From assembly GCA_030432905.1 (NCBI GenBank), contig JAUILU010000001.1, forward strand, positions 744,001 to 808,000: 64,000 nt of DNA. The letters run 5' to 3'. Numbering within the stretch: the stretch's first letter is position 1; every line of letters starts with the position of its first letter. This document shows, piece after piece, positions 18,079 to 27,326 of this stretch. The notes below the pieces were generated by a model that was not told the DNA's origin, did no database searches, and saw only the letters and a list, made by a program, of their open reading frames with translations. A program made the translations under genes and the position numbers. The stretch is from Phycisphaerae bacterium (GTDB lineage: Bacteria > Planctomycetota > Phycisphaerae > Phycisphaerales > UBA1924).

Positions 18079-20043
18079 TTAGCCCTTGATTTCAGAGAGC
18101 ATCCTGCGGGCGCAGCGGGTGGCGCGTGCGCGTTCGGGGCCTTCGTCGCCGGTCTGGGCGATCGCGGCGACGCGGGCGGCGATGTCCTGCCAGCGCTTGC
18201 CCGCGACGGGGCGGAGTTCGACGACGCTGCGTTCGACGAGCCAGAGAGCCGCGGCTCTTGATGCGGCGTCCTGCTCGCCCAGTGTGCTGAGGACCTGGTC
18301 GACCGTGTCCGCGGGCGCTTGGTGTTCTTTGAGGAGTACGCGCAGCGCGCTCGTTTTGACGCGGTGGTTCTTATCCTGGCACGCGGGCTCGATGAGCTCG
18401 ACCATCGACGAAGCCCGGCCGCGTGGTCGGCGGGGCTCGGCCTCGACCGCGTTGGCGCGGACACGCGCGTCATGGTGAGAACGGGCGGCGGCGAGCAGCT
18501 TGGCGACCGACGGGTGCGGGAGCTCGGGCACGACCGAGAGCACGCTTGAGATCACACGCCACGCGGGCGAGTCGTCGCGGGTGAACGCGCGTTCGAGCGA
18601 CGCGATGAGCGAGTCGGTCAGTTCGTCGGCGATGCCGAGGCGTTTGATGACGTGGACGGCTGCGGTGATCTCGAACTCGTTGTCGGTCTCGAGCTTGGCC
18701 CGGAGCGAATCGACGGTCTTGGTGTGGTCCTCGGCGAGACGGCGCGTGGCGAGGATGGTGTCGCGGCAGAGCATGGTCCGCGGATGCAACAGCTCGCGGA
18801 CCGAAGCGTGCGGGCTTCGGCGGAGTGTGGTGCGCAGCTCGGTCGTGAGCGTTTCCGGGTGCTTGTGCACGAGACGCAGAGCCGCGGAGCTGGCGACGAC
18901 GGCTGACGGGTCGAACGCGAAGTCGCGGACGAGCGAGCCGGGTGATCTTCGGAGCGCCGAGAGTCGGACCGAGGGCTCGGGGTCGGCCAGCAGCGGCTCG
19001 AGCAGCGCGTCGGATTCGGCGGGTTCGGGGTTGATCGTGTCGAGCCAGTGGCACAGGCCGCGACGCGCGGGGGCGGGCGAACGCTGGATGTCGTCGGGCG
19101 ACGGGAAGAGCATCGGACGCTGGGCGCGGGTGATGCGTGAGCGGATCGGCTGGCGGCGTGAGGCGCGGATGCCCAGGTGTGCCTGTTCGAGGATCGGGTC
19201 GAGGCCCGTGCCCGCGCGGTCGGCGAGGATGCGCTCGATCGCGGACCTTCGGAGTTCGGGCTCGGTGAGCATCTGCCAGGCGCGCTGGAGCCCGATCGGG
19301 CCTTCGAGCCGGCGAAGCGCGCTGCGGAAGCCGAGACGGACGGCCTCGTCGCGGTCGGTGAACCAGCTGCCCCGCTTGGATTGGGCGAGCGTGGTCACCG
19401 CGAGCGGGTCGAGGAGCATGAGCCCGGCTTCCATCAGCTCAACCGAGCGGTGATCGGGGAACTGGTCGCACGCGGCGAGCACGACCGACAAGACCACGCC
19501 GTCACGCGGGGTCGCTGCTTTGCCGAGGGCTCGGCGGTCGGCGAACAGGCGGGCGAGCCGAAGGATCGCGGCCTGCGCACCAGCGGCTACAGACTGCGCC
19601 TCGTCATCAACAAGTGAGATCAGGCACGGGATCAGCTCGGGGCGGTCGGAGTCGTGGGCGAGATCGACCGCGGATTGTCGGGCGAGTTCTGTTTCGCTCG
19701 TCGCCAGGACGGTGACGAGGTTTGCGAGCGAGGGGCCGACGTGTGTGCGGAGTTCTCGGCGGGCGCTGGGTGAGAGGCGTGTGTAGGCGGCTGCGATGAG
19801 GCGCTGGAGCCTGCGGGCTCGGGATCGGCGGGCGCCACGGATGAGCCTGACCGATTCGTCGATCGGGTCGTGGCCTGTTGGTTCTTGCGGGCGAGATTCG
19901 AGCGTGTGGCAGATGTCCAGGAGCGCGACGACGGCGTCCTCGGTGTCACCCGATGAGAGCCGACGCGCGTTGATGACGGAGCGCGTGAGCAGCTTCGGCG
20001 ATGTGAAGCCGAGCAGGGCGAACTGGAGGGCTGTCGGTTGCAT
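18079..20043 (-). CDS. HEAT-repeat protein
   Basis: 654 residues of alpha-helical repeats, with several copies of a pattern like LASLVDDEAQSVAAGAQAAILRLARL and LLADPEPSVRLSALRRS. No signal peptide, membrane span or catalytic motif is seen. HEAT repeats make extended scaffolds for protein or nucleic acid contacts. The start at 20043 (MQPTALQFALLGF) agrees with the divergent position of the next gene. Function unknown; it lies between ispG and a DUF2617-like gene. Confidence 0.72.
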   Translation of the reverse strand: MQPTALQFALLGFTSPKLLTRSVINARRLSSGDTEDAVVALLDICHTLESRPQEPTGHDPIDESVRLIRGARRSRARRLQRLIAAAYTRLSPSARRELRTHVGPSLANLVTVLATSETELARQSAVDLAHDSDRPELIPCLISLVDDEAQSVAAGAQAAILRLARLFADRRALGKAATPRDGVVLSVVLAACDQFPDHRSVELMEAGLMLLDPLAVTTLAQSKRGSWFTDRDEAVRLGFRSALRRLEGPIGLQRAWQMLTEPELRRSAIERILADRAGTGLDPILEQAHLGIRASRRQPIRSRITRAQRPMLFPSPDDIQRSPAPARRGLCHWLDTINPEPAESDALLEPLLADPEPSVRLSALRRSPGSLVRDFAFDPSAVVASSAALRLVHKHPETLTTELRTTLRRSPHASVRELLHPRTMLCRDTILATRRLAEDHTKTVDSLRAKLETDNEFEITAAVHVIKRLGIADELTDSLIASLERAFTRDDSPAWRVISSVLSVVPELPHPSVAKLLAAARSHHDARVRANAVEAEPRRPRGRASSMVELIEPACQDKNHRVKTSALRVLLKEHQAPADTVDQVLSTLGEQDAASRAAALWLVERSVVELRPVAGKRWQDIAARVAAIAQTGDEGPERARATRCARRMLSEIKG

Positions 20044-20346
20044 GAAAATCTAAGGTGTACTCCTGACTGTGAGTATCGGCTTTGTCGGGTGAATCGCAAA
20101 AACACGACGAACTACGAGCAGAGGGGTTTCATTTTGCAGGGTGCACAATATGATGGGCACCAGATCGGGGACGATCCACGCCGGGCTCGGTTTGTGATGA
20201 GCCGGCGGCTCGAGGGGACTACCGTTACCCACTGAATGGACCGGGCAGGGATGCTCGGTTGGCAGACAGCGACGGAGCGCCCCCTGAGCGAGAGCTTGGG
20301 CGGATCCGAAACCATGCCGTCAGGACCGACGGCGCTGGAGCCAGCC
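20044..20346. other. Intergenic region, divergent, no gene
   Basis: 303 bases between the divergently transcribed HEAT-repeat and DUF2617-like genes. It should hold both promoters. A small hairpin GCCGTC...GACGGC is present just upstream of the plus-strand gene. I see no RNA gene or conserved ORF. Confidence 0.4.
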
Positions 20347-20895
20347 ATGGACGTAGTTGCGAAACAATTGAGTACCCAGTCATTTCAGGTCGTGCTGTAC
20401 AGCCGAGCGCTGCACCCGGAGCTGTTCGATCTCCGTAACCGCAGGGTCGTCACGCACGGCAGGTACGAGCTTGAGTCGTGGCTTATGCCGGGCAATCACG
20501 TGCTTCGCTTCGAGATGGGCGACCTGTGCGCCAGCGAGCTTGTCATCGATCGCGAGGACAACCTGCCCTCGACGGGCGTGGTGACGGCGTTCCCCTGCGC
20601 GGGCGAGCGGGACTACGAGCACGAGTTCAAGGACCACAAGGCCAAGTACCTCTCGACGGTCCAGACCGAGACGCTGACCGAGAACCTGTACCTCGCGACG
20701 CACCGGGAGATGCTCGAGCATGTGCGGGAGAACGAGTCGCAGTCGTTTAGCTGGGAATCGGACTTCGGGCAGAACCTGTCGGTGGTCGATGTGCAGCCTC
20801 TGCACCACGAGGTCCACATCCAGGCGTACCACCTGATCGCTCAGGGCGGGTTTGTGCTACGGACACAGTCGATCTTCGAGCACGGCGGCGACTGA
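20347..20895 (+). CDS. DUF2617-like planctomycete protein
   Basis: 182 residues from the ATG at 20347. A longer frame to 20236 has a leader with no conserved look. The core has SRALHPELFDLRNRRVV, YELESWLMPGNHVLRFE, VTAFPCAGERDYEHEF and ends with LHHEVHIQAYHLIAQGGFVLRTQSIFE. From memory this matches the DUF2617 pattern common in planctomycetes, which has no known activity. It is soluble and has no catalytic signature I recognise. Confidence 0.68.
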   Translation: MDVVAKQLSTQSFQVVLYSRALHPELFDLRNRRVVTHGRYELESWLMPGNHVLRFEMGDLCASELVIDREDNLPSTGVVTAFPCAGERDYEHEFKDHKAKYLSTVQTETLTENLYLATHREMLEHVRENESQSFSWESDFGQNLSVVDVQPLHHEVHIQAYHLIAQGGFVLRTQSIFEHGGD

Positions 20896-21244
20896 TTCGG
20901 GGCGCAGCCGGGCTGATCTTGATTGATCATGGTTGATCCGTAGCCCGGGGCCTTGTGGGGTCTTTACCGGAAAACATGGGCTTTGGGCTTGGCAGCGGCG
21001 CGTTTGGTGCCGATACTGGCGTGTGATGACGCTTCGAGTGCTCAAGTTCGATGAACGAATTCGCCTGCCCCGCTGAGGGTCGGGCTGTTGTGCGTTTACA
21101 CGATTGGCACCATCCACGCGGGGCGAGTGGCCAAGACCGTCAGGGTCTTGGCCGAGCTTTGAGTGTCTTCCTTCCTAGCATCCGACCACCACAGAACGCC
21201 GGCTTGTCGCGGTACGCGAGAGGCCCTGCGCGGAGTCATGAGCC
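20896..21244. other. Intergenic region with a perfect 10-bp hairpin
   Basis: 349 bases upstream of ileS. No convincing ORF. A perfect inverted repeat GGCCAAGACC / GGTCTTGGCC with a 5-base loop lies at 21129-21153 and is followed by GAGCTTTGAG. It might be an attenuator or the end of a small RNA; neither T-box elements nor a riboswitch fold could be recognised by eye. Confidence 0.4.
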
Positions 21245-24157
21245 ATGAGCGCCCCCGAGAGCCAGACCAAGACCGCCAAGCCTGAGAAGAACAGGTACAA
21301 ATCGACCCTGAACCTGCCCAGGACGTCCTTCCCGATGAAGGCGAACCTGCTGCAGAACGAGAACCAGAGCACGAAGCGCTGGGACAAGATGGGGCTGTAC
21401 CAGAAGCTCCGCGACGCGGGCGGCAGCAAGCCGAGGGGCCGGTTCGTCTTCCACGACGGCCCGCCCTACGCCAACGGGTCGATCCACCTCGGGCACCTGA
21501 TGAACAAGTGCCTGAAGGACTTTGTGGTGCGGAGCAAAACGGTCATGGGGTTTGATGTGCCCTACGTGCCGGGCTGGGACTGCCACGGCTTGCCCATCGA
21601 GCACAAGGTGATGACCGGGCTCGTCGAGAGCGGCAAGATCAAGAAGCTGATGGACCTCGAAGACGACAAGCGGCGCGTCGCGATCAGGCGCGAGTGCCAG
21701 AAGAACGCGGAGAAGTTCCACAAGCTCCAGACGCAGCAGATGCAGCGGCTGCTCACGGTCGCGGACTACGAGAACCCGTACCTGACGATGAAGCCCGAGT
21801 ACGAGGGCGCGGTGCTGGAGGTGCTGGGCGATCTGTGTGCGCAGGGTCTGGTGTACCGGGCGCTCAAGCCCGTGCACTGGTCGGTGGACAACGAGACGGC
21901 GCTGGCCGAGGCGGAGCTTGAGTACTACGACCGCGAGGACCTGTCGGTGTTCGTGGACTTTGAGTGCGCCGACGCGGCGGACGTGTACGGGCGGTTCGGG
22001 ATCGCCGAGGACGAGAGGCCCAACACGAAGCCGAGCCTGATGATCTGGACGACGACGCCCTGGACGCTGGTTGCGAACATGGCGGTCGCGGTGAACGAGA
22101 GGTTCGACTACTCGCTGGTGCGCGTGGACGGGAACGTGACGGTGCTGGCGTCGGGTCTGGTCGAGCAGGTGACCAAGCAGGCCAAGAGCGAAGAGGTCGA
22201 GGTGCTGGCGACGGTCAAGGGCACCGAGCTGCTTGGGGTGAGGTACACGAGCCCGGTGCGTGAGGATGTGCCGCCGGCGGACGGGCCTGTGGACAAGGCG
22301 TGGTCGGTTGTTGCCGCCGAGTACGTCACGCTCGAAGACGGCACGGGCCTGGTGCACACCGCGACGGGTCACGGTGCGGACGACTACCAGACCGGTCTCC
22401 GCGAGGGCATCGGCGTGTACTGCCCGGTCAAGGGCGACGGCACGTACGACGACACCGTGCCCGAGTGGCTCCGCGGGCAGAACGTGTTCGAGGCCAACGA
22501 GAAGGTCGCCAAGAAACTCAAAGAGAGCGGGCACCTGTTCCACGAGAACCGGTTCATGCACAGCTATCCGCACGACTGGCGGAGCAAGGGGCCGGTGATC
22601 TTCCGCGCGACGGAGCAGTGGTTTGTCGGCGTTGACCGCCCCACCGTTCGCGACGGCAAGGACCTGCGGCAGCTGGCGATGGAGCAGACCGAGCGCGACG
22701 TCGAGTACATCCCGGCGTGGGGCAAGAACCGCATGCGGGGCATGCTCGAGAGCCGACCCGACTGGTGCATCAGCAGGCAGCGCTCGTGGGGTTTGCCGAT
22801 CCCGTCGTTTGTGATGGAATCGGGCGAGAGCTTCATGACGGAGCAGAGCTGCCGAGCGGTGGCGAGGGTGATCGCGGAGAAGGGTTCGGACGCGTGGTTC
22901 ACGATGACGCCCGAGGATCTGCTTGTTCACTACGACGCGTCACTGGATAGTGAGGCGCCGCAGGAACTGCGTGACCGCGTGCTTACGCCCGCGGCTCTTA
23001 CCAAAGGCAACGACATCCTCGATGTCTGGTTCGAGTCGGGCTCGTCGTGGAACGCGGTGATGCGTCAGCGCTCGGGCGGCGAGGACTTCCCGGTTGAGCT
23101 GTACCTTGAGGGCTCGGACCAGCACCGCGGTTGGTTCCAGCTGGCGCTGCTGACGGGGCTTGGCAGCCGGGGCGTGGCGCCGTTTAAGGCGCTGCTGACG
23201 CACGGGTTCATGGTGAACAAGGACGGCAAGAAGCTGAGCAAGAGCTCGGGCGACACGATCGAGGAGCTGTTCAAGGAGTTCGGCGCGGATGTGCTGCGCT
23301 GGTGGGTCAGCTCGCTGGCGTACGAGAACGACGTGAAGGTCGATCACGAGTTCTTCAAGGGCGCCGGCGAGAGCTACCGGAAGGTGCGCAACACGCTGAG
23401 GTTCATGCTGAGCAACCTCGACGACTTTGATGCGGGCAAGGACGCGGTCGATCTGGCGTCGGTCTCGCCCGCGAGTGTCGACGCGTGGGCGCTCGGTGAG
23501 CTTGACCGGGTGACGGCTGAGGTGTGCTCGGCGTACGACCGGTACCAGTTCAAGCACGCGCACAACGCGCTCTACAACTTCTGCAACGACACGCTCAGCT
23601 CGGTGTACCTGGCGGCGGTCAAGGACCGGCTCTACTGCGACAAGGTCGATTCGCCGAGACGCAGGCGGACGCAGACCGTGCTGCACCGGATCACCGATCA
23701 GCTGTGCAGGCTGCTGTCGCCCGTGCTCTGCCACACCTCGGACGAGGCGTTCCGCTCGCTGCACGGCGACGACGACGCGTGCGTGCACCTGGTCGAGCTG
23801 CTGCCCGAGTCGGGCGTGAAGCCTGCGGAAGCTTGGGAGCGGGCGATGGTCGCGCGGGACGCGGGCCTGCTTGCGATCGAGAGCGCCAAGGCCACGGGCG
23901 TCGAGAACCCGATGGATGCGGGCGTTGTGCTCGCTGACAGCGACGGCTCGCTCGATGGTGTGGATCTGCCTGATCTTGTTGACCTGCTGGGTGTCAGCAG
24001 CGTGACGCTCGACAAGGACGCACAGGCCGCCAGCGTGCAGGACCTGCGGGACAGGCCTCGCTGCGAGCGGAGTTGGAAGCGTGACGGCACCGTGCGCGAG
24101 CGCTCCGACGGGGGCATGCTCAGCGACAGGGACGCAGAAGCGCTCGGGCTTGAATGA
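21245..24157 (+). CDS. ileS: Isoleucyl-tRNA synthetase
   Basis: 970 residues. The class I signature is present: HLGH at 81-84 (in PYANGSIHLGH) and KLSKS at 663-667. The editing domain (about 200-420) has WTTTPWTL and TGHGADDYQTG. The family's C-terminal zinc finger is degenerate: C940 is kept in CERSWKRD but the usual second Cys is Ser943, and no second CxxC follows; the protein ends soon after with MLSDRDAEALGLE. It charges tRNA-Ile. The stop is 27 bases before a strong palindrome that may end transcription. Confidence 0.96.
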   Translation: MSAPESQTKTAKPEKNRYKSTLNLPRTSFPMKANLLQNENQSTKRWDKMGLYQKLRDAGGSKPRGRFVFHDGPPYANGSIHLGHLMNKCLKDFVVRSKTVMGFDVPYVPGWDCHGLPIEHKVMTGLVESGKIKKLMDLEDDKRRVAIRRECQKNAEKFHKLQTQQMQRLLTVADYENPYLTMKPEYEGAVLEVLGDLCAQGLVYRALKPVHWSVDNETALAEAELEYYDREDLSVFVDFECADAADVYGRFGIAEDERPNTKPSLMIWTTTPWTLVANMAVAVNERFDYSLVRVDGNVTVLASGLVEQVTKQAKSEEVEVLATVKGTELLGVRYTSPVREDVPPADGPVDKAWSVVAAEYVTLEDGTGLVHTATGHGADDYQTGLREGIGVYCPVKGDGTYDDTVPEWLRGQNVFEANEKVAKKLKESGHLFHENRFMHSYPHDWRSKGPVIFRATEQWFVGVDRPTVRDGKDLRQLAMEQTERDVEYIPAWGKNRMRGMLESRPDWCISRQRSWGLPIPSFVMESGESFMTEQSCRAVARVIAEKGSDAWFTMTPEDLLVHYDASLDSEAPQELRDRVLTPAALTKGNDILDVWFESGSSWNAVMRQRSGGEDFPVELYLEGSDQHRGWFQLALLTGLGSRGVAPFKALLTHGFMVNKDGKKLSKSSGDTIEELFKEFGADVLRWWVSSLAYENDVKVDHEFFKGAGESYRKVRNTLRFMLSNLDDFDAGKDAVDLASVSPASVDAWALGELDRVTAEVCSAYDRYQFKHAHNALYNFCNDTLSSVYLAAVKDRLYCDKVDSPRRRRTQTVLHRITDQLCRLLSPVLCHTSDEAFRSLHGDDDACVHLVELLPESGVKPAEAWERAMVARDAGLLAIESAKATGVENPMDAGVVLADSDGSLDGVDLPDLVDLLGVSSVTLDKDAQAASVQDLRDRPRCERSWKRDGTVRERSDGGMLSDRDAEALGLE

Positions 24158-24184
24158 CCCGGCCGACCCCGGTTGAGGTGGTGC

Positions 24185-24238
24185 GTTTCCTTTCCTTTCC
24201 GGTCAAACCCCGGGGTTGAACCGGAAAGGAAAGGAAAC
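24185..24238. repeat. Palindromic repeat copy P1 (perfect 18-bp arms)
   Basis: Arms GTTTCCTTTCCTTTCCGG and its exact reverse complement, with a core containing ACCCCGGGGT. It starts 27 bases after the ileS stop and could act as a terminator or a cruciform. Confidence 0.85.
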
Positions 24239-24264
24239 CAAGAGCGGGATGTGTTGGGTTCCAT

Positions 24265-24316
24265 ATTCGATTCCGTTCCGGTCATACCCCGGTGTGCACC
24301 CGGAACAGAAACGAAT
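24265..24316. repeat. Palindromic repeat copy P2 (diverged)
   Basis: Left arm ATTCGATTCCGTTCCGG pairs with CCGGAACAGAAACGAAT with two mismatches; the core keeps the ACCCCGG motif. Same family as P1 with different arm bases. Confidence 0.7.
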
Positions 24317-24340
24317 TGAGAGAGCCAATCTTGGTTCCGT

Positions 24341-24391
24341 ATTCCTTTCCGTTCCGGTCAAACCCGGGGTGTACCCGGAACAGAAACGAAT
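24341..24391. repeat. Palindromic repeat copy P3 (diverged)
   Basis: Left arm ATTCCTTTCCGTTCCGG, right arm CCGGAACAGAAACGAAT. Its right half together with the following 30 bases is a tandem duplicate of the P2 right half at a 75-base distance. Confidence 0.7.
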
Positions 24392-24416
24392 TGAGAGAGC
24401 CAATCTCGGTTCTGTA

Positions 24417-24465
24417 TTCCTTTCCTGTCAGGCTCAACCCCGGGTTTGACCTGACAGGAAAGGAA
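24417..24465. repeat. Palindromic repeat copy P4 (perfect 16-bp arms, changed sequence)
   Basis: Arms TTCCTTTCCTGTCAGG and CCTGACAGGAAAGGAA are perfectly complementary although the inner arm differs from P1 at several places on both sides, i.e. the changes are compensated. The core again has AACCCCGGGTTT. Confidence 0.82.
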
Positions 24466-24624
24466 ACCAAGAGCGGTGGCTGGTGTGAGTCCGGTTGTTC
24501 TCGGACGCGGGCTTTGGCCTGTGTTGTGCGGTGGCAACACCTGTAACGGCGAGCCGGACCCGAACCGGGGCGTGCCGGGCGTGTGCGCGTTGACCACGGG
24601 CAACACGCGCCGATACACAGTGTG

Positions 24625-26052
<1,428 letters not shown>

Positions 26053-26184
26053 TCCGACGCGTTATCACCCCCCGAGCGCCCGCTGGGTCGTTCTCTGACG
26101 GCTGTAACGGACGAGGCGGAACGGATCGAGACCCCCTCAAAGCCGCTCGGCAAGCGGGCTTTGGAAACCACCGATAGATAGACC

Positions 26185-26547
26185 ATGGCAGACCAGGGCG
26201 AGGGACAATGCAAACGGGCTCACGATCGTCGCAAGATGATGGTGCCCGTGGACATCGGCGAGATGGACGACGCGGGCGAACTGACCGCGGTCACTCCGGG
26301 TAAGCTCGCCGACATGTCGCAGGGCGGCATCGGCATCATGACCGCAAAGCTGCTGTACGTCGATTCCAAGATCGTCATCCGCATGAAGTCCAAGACGGGC
26401 TACATCACCTACGGCGCCATCGTCCGCTCGTCACGCTACGACACCAAGCACGGCCACTTCTCCGGCTGCGCCTGGCTCGCCAAAACCGAGCGCATCCCGA
26501 CAGCCAACAAGATCGAGCAGTACATCCAGCGACACCGGGCCGCCTGA
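26185..26547 (+). CDS. PilZ-domain-like protein
   Basis: 120 residues. CKRAHDRRKMMVPVDIGEM matches the N-terminal RxxxR part of PilZ, and LADMSQGGIGIMTAKLLYVDSKIVIRMK the DxSxxG part; the later FSGCAWL region fits the final strand set. It is probably a c-di-GMP receptor. It lies 132 bases after the sigma-54 regulator and could be in its transcription unit. Two palindromic repeats follow its stop. Confidence 0.75.
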   Translation: MADQGEGQCKRAHDRRKMMVPVDIGEMDDAGELTAVTPGKLADMSQGGIGIMTAKLLYVDSKIVIRMKSKTGYITYGAIVRSSRYDTKHGHFSGCAWLAKTERIPTANKIEQYIQRHRAA

Positions 26548-26551
26548 ACTC

Positions 26552-26605
26552 GTTTCCTTTCCTTTCCGGGCACACCCCGGGGTTTGACCGGAAAGGAATA
26601 GAAAC
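26552..26605. repeat. Palindromic repeat copy P5
   Basis: Left arm GTTTCCTTTCCTTTCCGG, right arm CCGGAAAGGAATAGAAAC (two mismatches), core CACCCCGGGGTT. Starts 4 bases after the PilZ stop, same position relative to a gene end as P1. Confidence 0.8.
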
Positions 26606-26634
26606 GAATCTGGAACCCGCCCCCCCCACACTTC

Positions 26635-26688
26635 GTTTCCTTTCCGTTCCGGGTACACACGGGGGTATGACCGGAACGGAATAGAAAC
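26635..26688. repeat. Palindromic repeat copy P6
   Basis: Left arm GTTTCCTTTCCGTTCCGG, right arm CCGGAACGGAATAGAAAC. Compared with P5 one arm position is G instead of T and its partner is C instead of A, a compensatory change. The two mismatches are the same as in P5. Confidence 0.8.
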
Positions 26689-26757
26689 CGGCGTCTTTTC
26701 CAGGTTGTGGTTCGGGAGGCAACTCAAGCCGAACGCTCGGGTCGCAATGCAAGAAAG

Positions 26758-26840
26758 TGGGCGGAGAGGGATTCGAACCCCCGAAGGCTTTCGCCGACAG
26801 ATTTACAGTCTGTTCCAATTGTCCACTCTGGCATCCGCCC
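26758..26840 (-). tRNA. tRNA-Tyr (anticodon GUA)
   Basis: 83 bases on the minus strand. Acceptor stem GGGCGGA/TCCGCCC with discriminator A, anticodon loop ACTGTAAAT giving GUA, T arm GGGGGTTCGAATCCC, and a long variable arm (class II), all as expected for bacterial tRNA-Tyr. CCA is not encoded. Confidence 0.96.
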
Positions 26841-26955
26841 ATCGTGGCCCTGACGGTCTGGGTCAGGGTGGAAATGTAGGGTCACAGGACACGATCGGCA
26901 AGGCTCTGGGCGTTCTGAATTGGGATCGGGACGATTCCGGCGGGCCTGCGGGCGG

Positions 26956-27309
26956 TCAGGCCGATTCCTGCTTGGTCGGCTTGTTCCAGTCCCAGTCCGG
27001 GTCCTTGTCGAGCTTCGTCGAGCCCTGGCGGATGCAGCGGAGGCAGATGACCGCGTCCTCGTACGCCGGGCTCTGCCAGCAGCGGTCCTTGCGCTCTTCG
27101 AGGCACATGGTGCACGTGAAACCCGGCTCAAGCGAGGTCTGCTCGTCGAGCACGACGAACCGAAACGCGATCGTCAGGCAGTCGCCCGAGATCAACGCGC
27201 CCTGATGGCCCTCGACCATCGGGAACGCCCCGTCCCATTCTCTGCGAGAGAAATCGCAGATGAAGTCGCTCGGGTTCATGTTGGTCAGGTCGGCGCCGGC
27301 TCGTTGCAT
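26956..27309 (-). CDS. Hypothetical protein with two CxxC pairs
   Basis: 117 residues, or 107 if the internal ATG at 27279 (MNPSDFICDF) is used, which reads like a more natural start. Conserved-looking blocks are DFICDFSRREWDGAFPMVEGHQGALISGDCL and, near the C-terminus, CTMCLEER and AVICLRCIRQ; the cysteine pairs could bind zinc. I recall similar small planctomycete proteins with the MVEGHQG pattern but no function. It lies between the tRNA-Tyr gene and the secreted esterase. Confidence 0.7.
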   Translation of the reverse strand: MQRAGADLTNMNPSDFICDFSRREWDGAFPMVEGHQGALISGDCLTIAFRFVVLDEQTSLEPGFTCTMCLEERKDRCWQSPAYEDAVICLRCIRQGSTKLDKDPDWDWNKPTKQESA

Positions 27310-27326
27310 GGGTGAGGGTAGCTGGC

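Larger units (their letters stand above)
24158..24624. other. Intergenic repeat block between ileS and a response regulator
   Basis: 467 bases holding four long palindromes (described separately) plus a 75-bp tandem duplication: the sequence beginning CGGAACAGAAACGAATTGAG at 24301 recurs at 24376 with few changes. Short open frames on both strands code for repeated Phe-Pro-Phe-Arg-Ser-type peptides and are by-products of the palindromes. A hairpin GTGTTG...CAACAC lies near 24520. The promoter of the following regulator should be at the right end. Confidence 0.6.

Noticed and set aside
21107-21121. GG-N10-GC pattern resembling a sigma-54 promoter upstream of ileS
   Set aside because: Only the minimal GG/GC spacing fits; TTGC is missing and ileS is not expected under sigma-54.
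21236-22930. 564-aa minus-strand open frame opposite ileS
   Set aside because: His/Arg/Leu-rich shadow produced by the GC-rich synthetase gene.
24203-24449. Short frames coding for Pro/Phe/Ser-rich repeated peptides
   Set aside because: They arise from the palindromic repeats on both strands; no start signals or conserved context.
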